DNA of 64,000 bases from an uncultured Clostridia bacterium (GCA_934229275.1 CAKQDN010000002.1:17346-81345); one strand, 5' to 3'; counted from the stretch's first letter, positions 43,258 to 52,729 are shown. The notes: generated from the letters alone by a model not told the origin. Program-made: numbers and translations.

Positions 43258-44215
43258 ATCCTTTCCTCAGTCTTGCGGTTATTTCTTCCGCCGAAGCGCC
43301 GTTAAGGCGAAGCGACATTATCGTGCGGATATTTTTCATTTCCGCCGTTTTGTAAAGGTAGTACATTATTATCGGCGTTATGCCGCTCGTTTCGTATCTG
43401 ACGTCGTCCATAACGTTCAGAGCATAGTCGTCGGCGGCTCTTTCGAATGCGAGCATAGGTTTTCCGCTTGCTTTTTCCTCGAAAGCCGTGCGAATGTAGT
43501 CATACAGCGGAGTATACGCGAAACGCAGAGTTATTTCGTGTTCGTCGCGACGATAAAGTGCCTCGAGGTCGTCGTCCGTCAGCGTACCGCCGCCCAGTAT
43601 CATGGACGTCGCAACTGCGAAAGTATTGCTGCGAAGCGCTACGGAACAATTTTTCGCGTCGATTTCAAAGCGTATGATTTTTCTCAACCGAGGCGATTTG
43701 ACGTAGCGCAGAAGTTCGGCGTAATAGTTACGCATGAACAGCGTGGTTACCGCGCTGCCGCTCGCTCTGCCGCTCGCATACAGTTCGGCGCCGTGTTTCA
43801 TCGACTTTTTGATTCCGTCGGTGACGTCGGCGTTTCTGTCGAGCACCGCAGATTTGAGTTGTTCGAGCGAACATTTTCCGATCGGACCGTAGACGTTGCC
43901 GAGATCGCCCGAAAAACGTTCGCGCAAGGTACATTCGGCGTTGTGATAGTCGCTTTTGAGAAGGCAGAACGCGTCCGCCTGACTTCCGAATTCTCCGTCT
44001 GCGACGAAGCGCAGCAGTTTTTGTTTTTCGCGCTCGATAAGAGCCTGATATTCTTTGGGAGACTGCTCGTCGCCCGTGTAACCGTACTCTTTGAGCGTAC
44101 GCAAAATCTCGTCCGGGTCGAGTTCGACCAGACGCAGCATTTTGTCGCGCGGGATGAGCGTTTTATATGCCGACGCCACCAGCCCGTTATAGTAACCGAT
44201 ATCGGATTTTGCCAT
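43247..44215 (-). CDS. atpC: V-type ATPase subunit C (AC39-like)
   Basis: A 322-residue soluble helical protein of the AC39/C family. It has the start YYNGLVASAYKTLIPRDKMLRL, repeated helical sub-domains and LRTYIRT-like LYDYIRTAFEEK in the middle. It is the funnel that joins the rotor shaft to the membrane ring. It shares one base with the end of subunit E. Confidence 0.92.
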   Translation of the reverse strand: MAKSDIGYYNGLVASAYKTLIPRDKMLRLVELDPDEILRTLKEYGYTGDEQSPKEYQALIEREKQKLLRFVADGEFGSQADAFCLLKSDYHNAECTLRERFSGDLGNVYGPIGKCSLEQLKSAVLDRNADVTDGIKKSMKHGAELYASGRASGSAVTTLFMRNYYAELLRYVKSPRLRKIIRFEIDAKNCSVALRSNTFAVATSMILGGGTLTDDDLEALYRRDEHEITLRFAYTPLYDYIRTAFEEKASGKPMLAFERAADDYALNVMDDVRYETSGITPIIMYYLYKTAEMKNIRTIMSLRLNGASAEEITARLRKGYVG

Positions 44216-44805
44216 TATTCGTTACCGTCCTCGTCGAACAGCCGCTTTGCTACATGCGCGCTTTCGGTCTGCTTGCAGAACTCTATTATTGCGCCGTAGG
44301 AACAGTCCTTGTCCGAATTTTTTCCGTACAGTATAAATCCGCCGTCGTGCGTTCCGTCCGCGGACACGGATATTTTTTTACTTTTGATTTCCGGAAGCGC
44401 GGCGACTTTATCCGCAATGCCTGCGTGACGCGCGGAGAGAACGAGTCTGTCGCCTTCTTCGGCGTTTTTGCCGATGAGCAAAGCGAAAAACTTCAACGTT
44501 TTTTCTTCGTCCGCTTTATAAAGCATGTCGAGCGCCCCGTCGAACACGGCGTCTACGACGTCGGTTTTAGCCTTGGTGATCGCCTTTTTGCGTTCGATAC
44601 GGCATGCGCTCTCGTTTCTTTCGCGGATGAACGCGCATGCGCTTCTCGCTTCTTTGCGCGCGCAGGACATAATCTCGTCGCAGGTTTTTTGCGCTTCGGC
44701 GAGTTTTGCCTGTCCGTACTGTTCGGCTGCGGCGTTTATGCGAGCGGCGTCTTCGTTTGCCTTAGCGATTATCGCCTCGGTTATTCCGTTTGTGTTTTCA
44801 GCCAT
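44215..44805 (-). CDS. atpE: V-type ATPase subunit E
   Basis: A 196-residue protein with a long N-terminal coiled coil (about residues 10-75, AEDAARINAAAEQYGQAKLAEAQ-type Ala-rich heptads) and a globular C-terminal domain with GGFILYGKNSDKDCSYGAIIE. With G/H it forms the peripheral stalk. A stem-loop separates it from the upstream proteolipid gene. Confidence 0.9.
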   Translation of the reverse strand: MAENTNGITEAIIAKANEDAARINAAAEQYGQAKLAEAQKTCDEIMSCARKEARSACAFIRERNESACRIERKKAITKAKTDVVDAVFDGALDMLYKADEEKTLKFFALLIGKNAEEGDRLVLSARHAGIADKVAALPEIKSKKISVSADGTHDGGFILYGKNSDKDCSYGAIIEFCKQTESAHVAKRLFDEDGNE

Positions 44806-44864
44806 TCAACCTAACTCCTTCGTCGCCCGGCGCATATAAAACGCAGTCGCGGCGACGGATTTTT

Positions 44865-44879
44865 GCCGTTTTTAACGGC
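44865..44879 (-). other. Stem-loop between proteolipid and subunit E genes
   Basis: GCCGTT and AACGGC flank a 3-nt loop in the 92-bp gap behind the K gene, the largest gap in the operon. K is needed in about ten copies per complex, so a stabilising or attenuating stem-loop here would help stoichiometry. The role is inferred. Confidence 0.45.
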
Positions 44880-44897
44880 GAACGTAGTCTTTTTTTA

Positions 44898-45320
44898 TCA
44901 GATGGTAATCATGATGCCGAGCACCAGCGACAGAATCGCATAGAACTCGATCATTGCGGGGAACAGGACGTATTTACCGCTGCCCGCAGCGTTTTTGCCG
45001 ACCGCGTAGATACATGCGGCTGCGGTTTTACCTTGCAGATATGCGGAAATAAGACCGTTGAAGCCCATTGCGAGCATTGCCATGAACAGACCCCAGCCTG
45101 CGTCTACGCTGCCCAGTTTCATGACCGCGAGAACGAAGCCGTAGATACCCTGCGTTGCCGGGAGCAGCGCAAGCACGATGACTTTGGAAAATTTCTTTCC
45201 GTCCTCGGCAAGCACGCCTGCCGCAGCCGAACCGGTTTTATACAGACCGATTGCCGAACCCGCTCCGCTGAGAATCATACAGATTGCCAGCCCCATAATT
45301 CCTATTGCCTTTGCTTCCAT
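44898..45320 (-). CDS. atpK: V-type ATPase proteolipid subunit K, with Na+-site residues
   Basis: A 140-residue protein with four membrane helices (a duplicated hairpin). The first hairpin has LLPATQGIYGF and lacks a carboxylate. The second has YLQGKTAAA and the key Glu in FPAMIEFYAIL. Leu, Thr and Gln of PATQ, a further Gln, and Glu correspond to the Na+ ligands known from Enterococcus hirae NtpK, pointing to Na+ rather than H+ coupling. It forms the rotating membrane ring and lies 19 bp behind subunit I. Confidence 0.93.
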   Translation of the reverse strand: MEAKAIGIMGLAICMILSGAGSAIGLYKTGSAAAGVLAEDGKKFSKVIVLALLPATQGIYGFVLAVMKLGSVDAGWGLFMAMLAMGFNGLISAYLQGKTAAACIYAVGKNAAGSGKYVLFPAMIEFYAILSLVLGIMITI

Positions 45321-45339
45321 TGTTTTAATTCCTCCGAAT

Positions 45340-47376
45340 TTAGTTTTTGAAATAAATATGTTCGTACGAGCGACCGAACGGCGTGAAAAGTTCGCCCTCG
45401 CCCTCGTAAAAACGACCGAAAAATTCGACGTATTGCAGTCTGGAATCGTGTATAAACGCGCCCAGAAGGCTCATCGCCACGTTGAATACGTTGCCTACTA
45501 TTATTACTATCACGCCGAATATCACGCCAATAGCGCCGCTCGGGAACAGCATCTGCACCGCGAGCGTGTTGGTGAATATCGACGCTATCTGCGCGCCCGA
45601 CAGCATAAGTCCGTACAGTCGCGCGTAACTGAGTATGTCGGATACATAGTTTATAAGTCCGTACGCCGACGTGAATATCTTAACCACTTTCCACACGCCC
45701 TTTTCGGTTATGCCGGCGGTTAAAAGTCCCACTCCGGTGCAGCCCAGCAAAACGTACGAGGCGTAAGTCGCCGCCCGGTTATATTCCGCGGCAAGGCAGA
45801 ACACCCATGCGACCAGCGAGAACAGAACGAGCGACCACACGATTCCGCCGAAAATACCTTCGACTATCTGCTTGCGGCCGAAGCACTGCACTGCTTTCAT
45901 GATAAGGCTGACCGCGATGTGAATCGTGCCCAGTCCCAAGCACCACAACAGCATTGCAGGAACGTTTATGCCCATTATGCGAGCCGAAGCCGCAACCGGG
46001 TCGACGTACGCGTTATACCATTCGGCGTATTTTCCGGCTACCGACGACGGCAGAATCGAGCCGTAGTAGCCCGCGCTTCCGCGCAGCAGCGACAACCCGA
46101 GCCAACTGTCCATGAGCAGTCCGAACGCCACCGCGAAAAATCCGCCTATCGCGAACACTTTCGCCATACGATTGATCGTCGTGCCTTCCCTCTGCTTTTT
46201 TGCGAACAGGAAGCCGCCGATTATCATCATAAGTCCGTAGCCTACGTCCGCCATGATGACGCCCATGAACAGCGAGAAGAAAAATCCCATGACGCCGTTG
46301 GGGTCGAGCGCGCCGTAAGCCGGCACCGAATACATGTTGGTAACCGATTCGAAGTTCGCAACCGCTTTTTTGTTTTTCATGAGCGTCGGAGCGAACTCGT
46401 CTCGTTTTATCTCTTCGAAAGTCGCGTAGTTTGCTTTCGTCGATTCCGAAATCGCTTTTTTTACGCGCTCGGTAGCCTCGGTGGGGACATAAGCGGACAG
46501 AACGAAAACGCTTTCGGTAGTCGCGAAACCATCGTCAAGCATGTATTTTTCTTTAAGAAAGTTGTGATAATCGATGTAAATCTTGATTTTTTCGGTAAGG
46601 GGAGCAAGCGCGCACGCTCTTGCCGATACGTCGTCGCTCTCGAGGCGAAGTTTTTCCGCACGCTCGTCGAGTTCGGCTAATTTGTCGGCGGCTACGACGT
46701 CCTCTTTAATCGCGCACCGGGAGAATCCGCACGACGACAGCGCGTTTTCGGCGCGGTCTTTTTCGGGCTTGTACGCCACTACGCACACGACCGCTCCTCT
46801 TTGCGCGTTACCGATAATGCGGTACGTCGCGGTTTCGAGAGAGGCGAACTGTTCTTCGAGCGCGGTCGTTTTGTCGAACGGCACTATGCCGAGGTAAACG
46901 GCAGTACATCCGGTATCCGCGAAAGAAGCGAAACTGTCCGTAACGCACTCGTAATCGGCGTAAGTTTTTCTCGCCGCCGCCACGGAAGCCAGTTGCGAAC
47001 GGTTTTCCGCCCGTTCCGACTCGATTTTTTCGGCGTCCGACAGTATTTTTTCATACTCTTCGTTCTCTTTACCCACGGCGAAAAAGGTTTCGGACGAAAC
47101 GCCTATTCCGTCCTTCGCCACGCCCTCGCCTTTAAGCGTTTTGGGAGCGTCGTCGAGTTCTTTCGTGAGATATTCGAGAACGTGTTCCGCTCTTGCGATA
47201 ATCGCGCTTTCGGCAGCCGCGCCCTCTTCGCCCGAGGACTGACCCCTTGGAGCGAGTTCGTACTCGTCCGACGGCGTTATCTGAACGGCTCCCGTGCGCT
47301 GCAAAGCATCGAGAACGGCGCTTTTGTCGCTTTTAAGCCCGACGAGCGTCATCCGCGACATTTCAGAAATTGCCAT
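45340..47376 (-). CDS. atpI: V-type ATPase subunit I (a-type stator)
   Basis: A 678-residue protein. The N-terminal half is cytoplasmic with coiled coils (about residues 1-350, including EEYEKILSDAEKIESERAEN). The C-terminal half has seven to eight membrane helices from about 360 (DPNGVMGFFFSLFMGVIMADVGYG). The SYARLYGLMLSGAQIA helix carries the essential Arg for ion translocation. It holds the ion half-channels against the K ring. It overlaps the G/H gene by 14 bp. Confidence 0.94.
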   Translation of the reverse strand: MAISEMSRMTLVGLKSDKSAVLDALQRTGAVQITPSDEYELAPRGQSSGEEGAAAESAIIARAEHVLEYLTKELDDAPKTLKGEGVAKDGIGVSSETFFAVGKENEEYEKILSDAEKIESERAENRSQLASVAAARKTYADYECVTDSFASFADTGCTAVYLGIVPFDKTTALEEQFASLETATYRIIGNAQRGAVVCVVAYKPEKDRAENALSSCGFSRCAIKEDVVAADKLAELDERAEKLRLESDDVSARACALAPLTEKIKIYIDYHNFLKEKYMLDDGFATTESVFVLSAYVPTEATERVKKAISESTKANYATFEEIKRDEFAPTLMKNKKAVANFESVTNMYSVPAYGALDPNGVMGFFFSLFMGVIMADVGYGLMMIIGGFLFAKKQREGTTINRMAKVFAIGGFFAVAFGLLMDSWLGLSLLRGSAGYYGSILPSSVAGKYAEWYNAYVDPVAASARIMGINVPAMLLWCLGLGTIHIAVSLIMKAVQCFGRKQIVEGIFGGIVWSLVLFSLVAWVFCLAAEYNRAATYASYVLLGCTGVGLLTAGITEKGVWKVVKIFTSAYGLINYVSDILSYARLYGLMLSGAQIASIFTNTLAVQMLFPSGAIGVIFGVIVIIVGNVFNVAMSLLGAFIHDSRLQYVEFFGRFYEGEGELFTPFGRSYEHIYFKN

Positions 47377-47683
47377 CTGTCACCCTCCGGTAAACTTCTT
47401 CGGACAGCAGCGCAGCCTTGTTGGCGTACTTCTTTTTCAGACTTTCACACTCGGCTTGCGTTTCGAGATCGAACTGCTTTTTATAAGTCTCGCTTTCCCG
47501 TTCGGCTGCGGTGAGTTGAGCCTCTTTGTAGTTTTTCGCTTCCGCTTTCGCGTTCGCTACCTGCTCTGCTGCAAGAGCGTCGGATTTGGCGCGCTCTGCG
47601 TCGGACGACTGCTCCGCGGAAGCCTTGATTTCTTCGGCTTGTTGTTCCGCGCTGCGGACTTTAGATAAAATCTCTTCAATCAT
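47363..47683 (-). CDS. atpH: V-type ATPase subunit G/H (peripheral stalk)
   Basis: I start this at ATG 47683 (GGAG nine bases upstream), giving 106 residues; the open frame reaches 47845 but its first 54 codons lie in the leader. The protein is one long Ala/Glu/Lys-rich coiled coil (IEEILSKVRSAEQQAEEIKA onward) ending LLSEEVYRRVTDGNF, as expected for the G/H stalk partner of E. First gene of the operon order H-I-K-E-C-F-A-B-D. Confidence 0.85.
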   Translation of the reverse strand: MIEEILSKVRSAEQQAEEIKASAEQSSDAERAKSDALAAEQVANAKAEAKNYKEAQLTAAERESETYKKQFDLETQAECESLKKKYANKAALLSEEVYRRVTDGNF

Positions 47684-47846
47684 TGCTACTACTCCGATAA
47701 AAAAATCGCAATCGGTTTCATTTACAAAAAAAGTCACGATTGCCGCCCGTGCGACGGTCGTGACGAACGAAACAGACGTTCGCCGCGTTTCCGCTGCGGC
47801 TACGGTAATTGTGACAGACTCCACCGATATTTTTTTGTACTTCATT

Positions 47847-47875
47847 ATTATATAACGGTTTTACCGTTTTGTCAA
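47847..47875 (-). promoter_or_regulatory. V-ATPase operon promoter with palindrome in spacer
   Basis: Minus strand TTGACA, 17 nt, TATAAT, all perfect. The spacer contains AACGGTAAAACCGTT, a perfect inverted repeat (47854-47868), a position where a bound repressor would block RNA polymerase. The leader to the first gene is about 155 nt. Confidence 0.75.
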
Positions 47876-47951
47876 ACGTTTTAAGCCATTTTACTCACGA
47901 CTTTCCCGTTTTACGCCGTCTATCGGACAGTTTGCGCAAAACAGTGCGATA

Positions 47952-48617
47952 TTAGTCGTTTTGGCAAGAATTGTCTTTTATTTCCGAATCGGGCAGGACG
48001 GTCGAAGCCGCTTCTTCCGTGCTTGTTTCTTCGTCTGCGGCGACCTCGTCACGGCGTTTTTTGACTTCCGAAAGTGCTTTCGAATAGGCGATGACGTACA
48101 AAACGAACGACGTTACCATGAGCGCGTACGCCACTACTGCTTTGGCAACCAGAACGCTTCCGGGGGCGTTGCGGAACACAATCATGACCAGAATGGTCTC
48201 ATAAAGATAAACCGTATTGAGTTTTCCGAACCATTTCGCGCCTTTCACTTCGCCCGTTTTACGCACCACTATCCAGCCGAGTATAGCCTTGCTCACCTCG
48301 AACAGGGCGAACGAAACGACGAGCGGCAACAAGAATTTGTATGTAAACGACAGCGCGAGGATAAGCACTCCCTCGGTGAGTTTATCGGCAAGCGGATCGA
48401 GCATTTTGCCGAGGTCGGACACCATTCCGAACTTTCTCGCTATTATTCCGTCGGCGATGTCGGTGAGCGCGGACGCAACCACCAACACGGCGGAAGCGAT
48501 ATAATCGTGCAACTTGAAATACTCATAGCATATAAACGGTATGAGTGCCAGCCTGACAAGACTTAAAAGGTTGGGGATGGTCATAACGTTATTTTTAGTA
48601 AACAGTTTTCTTTTCAT
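47952..48617 (-). CDS. pgsA: CDP-alcohol phosphatidyltransferase, PgsA-like
   Basis: Starting at ATG 48617 (GAGGAG upstream) gives 221 residues. After TIPNLLSLVRLALIPF comes the signature DIADGIIARKFGMVSDLGKMLDPLADK, i.e. D-x2-D-G-x2-A-R-x8-G-x3-D-x3-D, complete. Five or six membrane helices follow. It probably makes phosphatidylglycerol-phosphate from CDP-diacylglycerol and glycerol-3-phosphate. The C-terminal 30 residues are acidic and Thr/Glu-rich, an extension usual PgsA lacks. Confidence 0.88.
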   Translation of the reverse strand: MKRKLFTKNNVMTIPNLLSLVRLALIPFICYEYFKLHDYIASAVLVVASALTDIADGIIARKFGMVSDLGKMLDPLADKLTEGVLILALSFTYKFLLPLVVSFALFEVSKAILGWIVVRKTGEVKGAKWFGKLNTVYLYETILVMIVFRNAPGSVLVAKAVVAYALMVTSFVLYVIAYSKALSEVKKRRDEVAADEETSTEEAASTVLPDSEIKDNSCQND

Positions 48618-48642
48618 GCGAACTCCTCGTTTGCCGCAACAT

Positions 48643-48671
48643 ATTTTACCTTTTTTATTTGCTTTTGTCAA
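48643..48671 (-). promoter_or_regulatory. pgsA promoter
   Basis: Minus strand TTGACA, 17 nt, TAAAAT, about 25 nt before the ATG. Confidence 0.7.
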
Positions 48672-48826
48672 CGAAATGCCCGAACGTTTTCGTCAAAACA
48701 ACCGTTTTTTCGTCAAAATAACGTCGCAATCGTACTTTTCGGCGCGTTTTTGCTCGCTTTCTGTAAGAAAATGTGCTATAATCGTTGCACCGCGTGTTCG
48801 CGGAATACTTTCTTTCGGATAAATTC

Positions 48827-49276
48827 ATGAACAACCCGTTTTCACTTCGCAAAATGACCGCCTCGGACAAAGCCGAGTTTATCTCCATGAGCCGCGACTT
48901 CTATTCTTCCGACGCAGTGTTTGCTCCGGTACCCGAATACTTTCACGAGCAAGCCTTCGACGAGATTATAAACGGCTCGCCCTACGCCGACTGTCTGTTT
49001 TTCGTAAACGACGGAAAGGTCGCGGGCTATGCGCTTATGGCGTTTACCTATTCTCGTGAAGCCGGCGGAAAATGCGTCTGGGCGGACGAACTTTATATTA
49101 AGCCCGAATACCGCGGCTCGGGCGCGGCTAAATACTTTTTCTCTATGCTCCCCTCGCTCTATCCGGCAGCGCGGTACCGTCTCGAAGTCGAACCCGACAA
49201 CGTCCGCGCGAAAAAACTGTACGCGTCGCAAGGCTTTAACGCTCTTCCGTACGAGCAAATGAAAAAAGGCGACTGA
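48827..49276 (+). CDS. GNAT family N-acetyltransferase
   Basis: A 149-residue enzyme from ATG 48827 (weak CGGA site upstream; TATAAT at 48777-48782). Motif A is ELYIKPEYRGSGAAKYFF, with the acetyl-CoA loop RGSGAA, and the last block is ARKLY-like VRAKKLYASQGFNALPYEQMKK. The N-terminus (FSLRKMTASDKAEF) is typical. It acetylates an unknown small molecule or protein. Single gene, divergent from pgsA. Confidence 0.88.
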   Translation: MNNPFSLRKMTASDKAEFISMSRDFYSSDAVFAPVPEYFHEQAFDEIINGSPYADCLFFVNDGKVAGYALMAFTYSREAGGKCVWADELYIKPEYRGSGAAKYFFSMLPSLYPAARYRLEVEPDNVRAKKLYASQGFNALPYEQMKKGD

Positions 49277-49399
49277 TTCCGCCGCCACAGATTTTGTTTT
49301 AATCTCAAAAACATCGAACAAAAGACGCCCGAACATCCCTTTTGAGCGCCTTTTATTTATTTTACGTTATTATACTCGATTATTACATAAATTTGGGTT

Positions 49400-51535
49400 T
49401 TAACTACTTAATTTTCGAATGTTCAACGTCAACGAAGGAGTATTCGATGCGGCGCTGTAGTTTGAAATAATCATCAGATAACGTTTATTCGCTTTCAATG
49501 TCACCCTAAGCAAAGCCTGTGCATCGCCGCCATTGTCGTCGTCATACCAACACGGAATCGTTTTTTCGGGGTCTATCAGATAGAAGTACGTATTAATATG
49601 AGTACTGCCGACAAATCCCGTCCTGAATTCATATCTTCCGTCGACTTTCGGTATAAACGTTTCTATGCGCGTAGCATATATCATCGGAGGAAATGTCGCA
49701 CTGCATTCCGTATCCGTTGTCATGTTGGATATTGCCTCGTACTTATCATACACGATCGACGCCGGAGTTACGCCTATTTTTACTTTGCCGGATGCCGAAC
49801 TATTGTATGGTTCGACTCTTAAATAGTACGGCTTACTTGCTTCGACGTTGTAGTAAAAGAACGAATTCAACCCATACCCCTTATCATCATCCTGTATCAG
49901 CAAATTATAATTCGAATCGTACAGTGACATTTTTACGTCCAACGTTCCGAACGTCTGGAACAATTGTCGTCCCGAACTGATAAAAACGGTGTAAAAATCT
50001 TTATACGCATATCCGTTTTGCGGAAACGTGGCGGTTATTTCATAGTAACGGTCACTGGAATTCATACCGATAAACGCATCCGTTCTATGTCCGCACAAAA
50101 AGCATTTAAACTCTTTACCATATTGAACATATCTGTGGAGATGATTGATGTTGAGCGAAAGATAACTCTGACACCACATGGAATTTACCCACACATCTAA
50201 ATATGTAACACGATTTGGGTTCCCATTTTCATCATAAGTAATCTTATTCTCATCCCATCCAAAATGAGTTATATATCCGAAATATCTGTCTGTCGAATTC
50301 GGATACCAATAATAATTATACCCATACGCAATCAAAGCGTGGTCTGTTCCCCCTAAAAACTCTTGCATAGACAAAAGTACAGGTTTGCCGGAATCAAGTA
50401 TCGGAATAACTAAATTCGAATCAACTGCATATAAACCGTTAAAACGCATATCAATCGAATAATCGATGTTTCCGTTTGCCGCCTCTGTTAAAATTTCATT
50501 AATGCCGCTTTTTATTCTAAATATAGAAGCGTGTGCCGGGATTTTTGAAACCACATAACTAAAATAACTGTTTTCGTCGTCACTGCCATCTTCATAAATC
50601 CCTCTTGTGCCCAACGTTGACCAATCCATTTTCATCGGATCGTTGCAATAATTGGGATTCTTCTCCGCTTCGTTCGTACTGTTACCGTTCAGATATTTAT
50701 TGTCTATTATTCGCCTATCCGAATAGTAATTGTGATAACTCAATAATAATTGAGCAGCAATCGCACTACATGTTCCTGTTTCATTTTTACCGTGTCTTGG
50801 ATTGAGCAGAAAATATCTGTAATTAGGGATAAAAGTACCGTTTTTCATGTGAATTAAATTGTCTCGATCATATGGCGGCGACGATGAATTAATAAGCGCA
50901 CCACCCTCGGACGATTCCGATATTTTCTGCGGAGCTTGTGAGATATTGTTTTGCAGCATAGAATAATCAAATTTAATATCCTGCTTTTCTTTACGATTAT
51001 TATAATTATATTTTAGCATTCCGCGAATATCCGAAGCATAGGTGCTTGCTTCCGATTCGGATATATAGAACTGATTGTTAGACCTGGCATCAACAAAGTA
51101 ATTGCTCTTCTTGTAGTAATAACTACCGGGACCGCCATAATATTTGTAAGACATTATTTCCGGATAATGAAGTTTTCCTGTCGGAGAAAACTCCAACAAT
51201 TCCATCGTTTCCTTTAAAAATACCGCATATCCGGTGTTTTCGAATTCGATATACACATAATCAGGCGACTGATCGAAGTTATATAAAAATTCGCCGTGCG
51301 CAACTTCAATATCTCCGAATAAATCGGTTATTACTTTTTCAATCGGGTAATTTGTCGTTTCAATCGGGTTGATTTTTTCCGTCGAAAGCGAAACTTCGTC
51401 TGTTGTCTCGCTTTGAGCAAAGGCTGTAATCGGCATATAATTAACGCCGACCGCAAGTAATAATACAAAAGCAAAAGCAATAAAATAATATTTAATTAAT
51501 GAATACAGTGTTTTCGTGTTGTTTTTGTCAATCAT
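49400..51535 (-). CDS. Secreted cysteine peptidase (C39/C10-like) with C-terminal PPC-like domains
   Basis: The 711-residue protein starts at ATG 51535 (GGAG upstream). A signal peptide ends near AFAQ (residue 41), followed by a propeptide-like region (about 60-160, DYVYIEFENTGYAVF). The papain-like domain has catalytic Cys about 254 (GTCSAIAAQLLLSYHNYY) and His about 397 (TDHALIAYGYNYY), with later Asn/Asp candidates. Two beta-domains follow (about 530-610 and 625-711), with SLYDSNYNLLIQDDD resembling pre-peptidase C-terminal domains. A+T-rich compared with neighbours. Three paralogous lipoproteins are encoded just upstream and may be its inhibitors or partners. Bacteriocin-type C39 leader processing is unlikely, as no ABC domain is present. 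Confidence 0.75.
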   Translation of the reverse strand: MIDKNNTKTLYSLIKYYFIAFAFVLLLAVGVNYMPITAFAQSETTDEVSLSTEKINPIETTNYPIEKVITDLFGDIEVAHGEFLYNFDQSPDYVYIEFENTGYAVFLKETMELLEFSPTGKLHYPEIMSYKYYGGPGSYYYKKSNYFVDARSNNQFYISESEASTYASDIRGMLKYNYNNRKEKQDIKFDYSMLQNNISQAPQKISESSEGGALINSSSPPYDRDNLIHMKNGTFIPNYRYFLLNPRHGKNETGTCSAIAAQLLLSYHNYYSDRRIIDNKYLNGNSTNEAEKNPNYCNDPMKMDWSTLGTRGIYEDGSDDENSYFSYVVSKIPAHASIFRIKSGINEILTEAANGNIDYSIDMRFNGLYAVDSNLVIPILDSGKPVLLSMQEFLGGTDHALIAYGYNYYWYPNSTDRYFGYITHFGWDENKITYDENGNPNRVTYLDVWVNSMWCQSYLSLNINHLHRYVQYGKEFKCFLCGHRTDAFIGMNSSDRYYEITATFPQNGYAYKDFYTVFISSGRQLFQTFGTLDVKMSLYDSNYNLLIQDDDKGYGLNSFFYYNVEASKPYYLRVEPYNSSASGKVKIGVTPASIVYDKYEAISNMTTDTECSATFPPMIYATRIETFIPKVDGRYEFRTGFVGSTHINTYFYLIDPEKTIPCWYDDDNGGDAQALLRVTLKANKRYLMIISNYSAASNTPSLTLNIRKLSS

Positions 51536-51599
51536 AATTTTTAATCTCCTTTGTTTTAATCTCAAAAATAACATGAATCAACCTTTTTCTTACTATTGT

Positions 51600-52115
51600 C
51601 TACTTTTTCCAAAAATACGGACTCACCTCCTTAAACGTTACCTCGGTTATCTCTGTTCCTTCAACCTTTAATGCAAAATATCTTATGTACGGACTACATG
51701 CACTATTACGAGAAACAAGAATAGAATAAATTTGATCCCATAACGACATATCGTGTTTGTAATACACTATTAGTTTTTCTCCGTCGACCACAACTTCATC
51801 AGCGGTATAACTCCAACTACGTTGAATATCCAAAAACGCATATACTATAAGCGTTTCTTTGGAAAAATCGACCAAATACGTTTCATTGGTAAAAATCGAA
51901 TCATACGTCTGCTTGTCGTGGATAAAATACGTTCTCTCTACGGACGATTCTTTCGAGGCTGCCAATTCATCTTCCGCTATAAACGTTTCGGTTACATCGG
52001 TTTTCGGAACGTTATACAATCTCACGCTATATTTCCGTTTATCCGAGCAGCCCGAAAACGAGCATGCAAATGCAATTACGGCAAGGAAAAATGCGGTTAG
52101 TCTTAATTTTTTCAT
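51600..52115 (-). CDS. Lipoprotein, paralogue 3 of the tandem family
   Basis: A 171-residue lipoprotein with signal MKKLRLTAFFLAVIAFAC and lipobox SFSGC, so anchored outside. Residues 30-96 (VRLYNVPKTDV; SVERTYFIHDKQTYDSIF; YLVDFSKETLIVYAFLD) are almost identical to paralogue 2, the middle (about 97-145) differs, and the end EVTFKEVSPYFW is again identical. The beta-rich pattern faintly resembles PrcB-like proteins. Function unknown; adjacency to the cysteine peptidase (64 bp downstream) suggests an inhibitor or accessory role. Confidence 0.75.
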   Translation of the reverse strand: MKKLRLTAFFLAVIAFACSFSGCSDKRKYSVRLYNVPKTDVTETFIAEDELAASKESSVERTYFIHDKQTYDSIFTNETYLVDFSKETLIVYAFLDIQRSWSYTADEVVVDGEKLIVYYKHDMSLWDQIYSILVSRNSACSPYIRYFALKVEGTEITEVTFKEVSPYFWKK

Positions 52116-52216
52116 TATCGTACCTCCTTAAATTTATTTACACGTTTACCACAAAATCAATTTCACATCGGCTTAACCCTCCTTATCGTTTGCTCCCTCA
52201 ATTTTACTTACTTCTT

Positions 52217-52717
52217 TTACCAAAAATACGGACTCACCTCCTTAAATGTTACCTCGGTTATATCGGTCTTTTCGATTTTTAATGCAAAATATCTTATATT
52301 CGGTCGGCTAGAATAAAATCCACGATCAAAAATTTGTTCCCACAAAGAAACGTCAAACTTGTAATCGATATTCAATTTTTTGCCGTCAACGACCGCTTTA
52401 TCCAATTTATAATTATATCCCATATAATTATCCAAAAACGCATACACTATAAGCGTATCTTTGGAAAAATCAACCAAATACGTTTCATCTGGAAAAATCG
52501 AATCATACGTCTGCTTGTCGTGGATAAAATACGTTCTCTCTACGGACGATTCTTTCGAGGCTGCCAATTCATCTTCCGCTATAAACGTTTCACTCACATC
52601 CGTTTTCGGAACGTTATACAATCTTACGTTGTATTTCCGTTTATCCGAGCAACCCGAAAACGAACATGCAAGCGCAATCAACGCAAGGAACAGTGCGGTT
52701 AGTCTTAATTTTTTCAT
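52217..52717 (-). CDS. Lipoprotein, paralogue 2 of the tandem family
   Basis: A 166-residue lipoprotein with lipobox SFSGC. It matches paralogue 3 in the signal peptide, residues 30-96 and the last 20 residues, but not in the central segment (LDKAVVDGKKLNIDYKFDV...). The ribosome binding site and flanking bases are also the same, so the duplication is recent and includes upstream DNA. Lies 12 bp behind paralogue 1. Confidence 0.75.
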   Translation of the reverse strand: MKKLRLTALFLALIALACSFSGCSDKRKYNVRLYNVPKTDVSETFIAEDELAASKESSVERTYFIHDKQTYDSIFPDETYLVDFSKDTLIVYAFLDNYMGYNYKLDKAVVDGKKLNIDYKFDVSLWEQIFDRGFYSSRPNIRYFALKIEKTDITEVTFKEVSPYFW

Positions 52718-52729
52718 TATCGTACCTCC

